From Anaerolinea sp. (lineage in GTDB: Bacteria; Chloroflexota; Anaerolineae; JAAEKA01), in assembly GCA_014879765.1 (NCBI GenBank), contig JACSRL010000659.1, forward strand, positions 1 through 7,911: a DNA stretch of 7,911 nt, read 5' to 3'. Positions 6,428 to 7,911 of this stretch are shown piece by piece. How positions within the stretch are numbered: the stretch's first letter is position 1; each line of letters opens with the position of its first letter. A program made the translations under genes and the position numbers. The notes below the pieces were generated by a model. It did no database searches and was not told where the DNA came from. It worked only from the letters and a program-made list of their open reading frames with translations.

Positions 6428-6431
<4 letters not shown>
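6214..6431. repeat. Second heptamer repeat cluster: three tandem core-plus-arm elements
   Basis: This fills the spacer between the AAR-like gene and fumC, and belongs to the same family as the array at 2627-3030. Element one has left heptamers GAGTAAC, GAGTAAC, CCGTAAT, GCGTAAC (6214-6241), a core 6242-6275 that starts CGGAGAG and ends TTCC like the first array's core, and GGGTTAG. Element two has left units 6289-6309, a core 6310-6343, and right units GGGTTAC, TCGTTAC, TCGTTAC (6344-6364). Element three has a degenerate left side, a core ending 6403, and right units GGGTTAC, GAGTTAC, TCGTTAC, TCGTTAC (6404-6431). The last two cores share CAATACGCAAACCAT exactly (6325-6339 and 6385-6399), 60 bp apart. 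The fumC stop codon (6428-6430) lies inside the final heptamer. No promoter for the AAR-like gene was recognised. Confidence 0.9.
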
Positions 6432-7816
<1,385 letters not shown>

Positions 7817-7825
7817 GCTGTTCAT

Positions 7826-7831
7826 CTCCTT
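7826..7831 (-). promoter_or_regulatory. Ribosome-binding site fixing the fumC start
   Basis: AAGGAG on the minus strand is 9 nt from the ATG at 7816. The alternative ATG at 7825 directly abuts the site and the TTG at 7834 includes it in coding sequence. No convincing -35/-10 pair was found between this site and the window end. Confidence 0.75.
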
Positions 7832-7850
7832 CAATAGATCATTCAGCCAC

Positions 7851-7911
7851 AGGTGCCAGGCACTTGAATCTGCGTTTGCAGCAACGTCGTCGGAGGTAAT
7901 TCTGTCTGCAA
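7851..7911. repeat. Half of a dispersed inverted-repeat element (right window end)
   Basis: AGGTGCCAGGCACTT (7851-7865) is the exact reverse complement of 38-52, and 7885-7911 is an exact direct copy of 1-27. Between them is a TTTGCAG box (7875-7881) that is complementary to CTGCAAA at 22-28. Read together, the two window ends make one palindromic element. It lies upstream of fumC, so part of the fumC leader may derive from it. Confidence 0.7.

Overview
The window is GC-rich bacterial DNA carrying six complete protein genes of a chromosomal, mostly housekeeping kind. Its overall look suggests a Chloroflexota bacterium (Anaerolineae or Caldilineae type), probably from an environmental assembly: high GC at third codon positions, nadD and PduO-type genes in this style, and spacers filled with short-period palindromic repeats. 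This placement is an inference; there is no rRNA or other marker gene to settle it.

Layout. Positions 1-52 are half of an inverted-repeat element. A near-consensus sigma70-type promoter lies at 77-105. Three plus-strand genes follow, close enough to be one operon: a PatB/MalY-type PLP C-S lyase (186-1409), nadD (1416-2018) and a PduO-type cob(I)alamin adenosyltransferase (2060-2632). A large spacer (2627-3030) is almost wholly a 7-bp-period repeat array with inverted arms. Next is nfo, endonuclease IV (3065-3922, plus). A perfect 18-bp hairpin (3936-3974) separates it from a convergent minus-strand gene (3999-6191) of 730 codons. That protein joins an N-terminal domain resembling proteins annotated 'quinate 5-dehydrogenase' to a complete cyanobacterial-type long-chain acyl-ACP reductase (AAR)-like domain, and ends in a predicted C-terminal membrane anchor. 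A second array of the same repeat family (6214-6431) lies between this gene and fumC (6428-7816, minus). The window ends in the other half of the inverted-repeat element seen at its start.

Function. The genes do not form one obvious pathway. They cover sulfur amino acid cleavage, NAD synthesis, B12 cofactor activation, base-excision repair, a likely fatty-acyl reductase and the TCA cycle. No aldehyde deformylating oxygenase (the usual AAR partner in cyanobacteria) is present here, so the fate of any aldehyde product is open.

The most notable items are the AAR-like fusion and the heptamer repeat family. The arrays start at or contain the stop codons of the flanking genes, have stops in every frame on one strand and none on the other, show a 49-bp higher-order period, and contain a run that fits a G-quadruplex motif. 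The first 27 and last 27 bases of the window are identical. This means either a circular join or, more likely given the housekeeping content, an assembly break inside a dispersed repeat.
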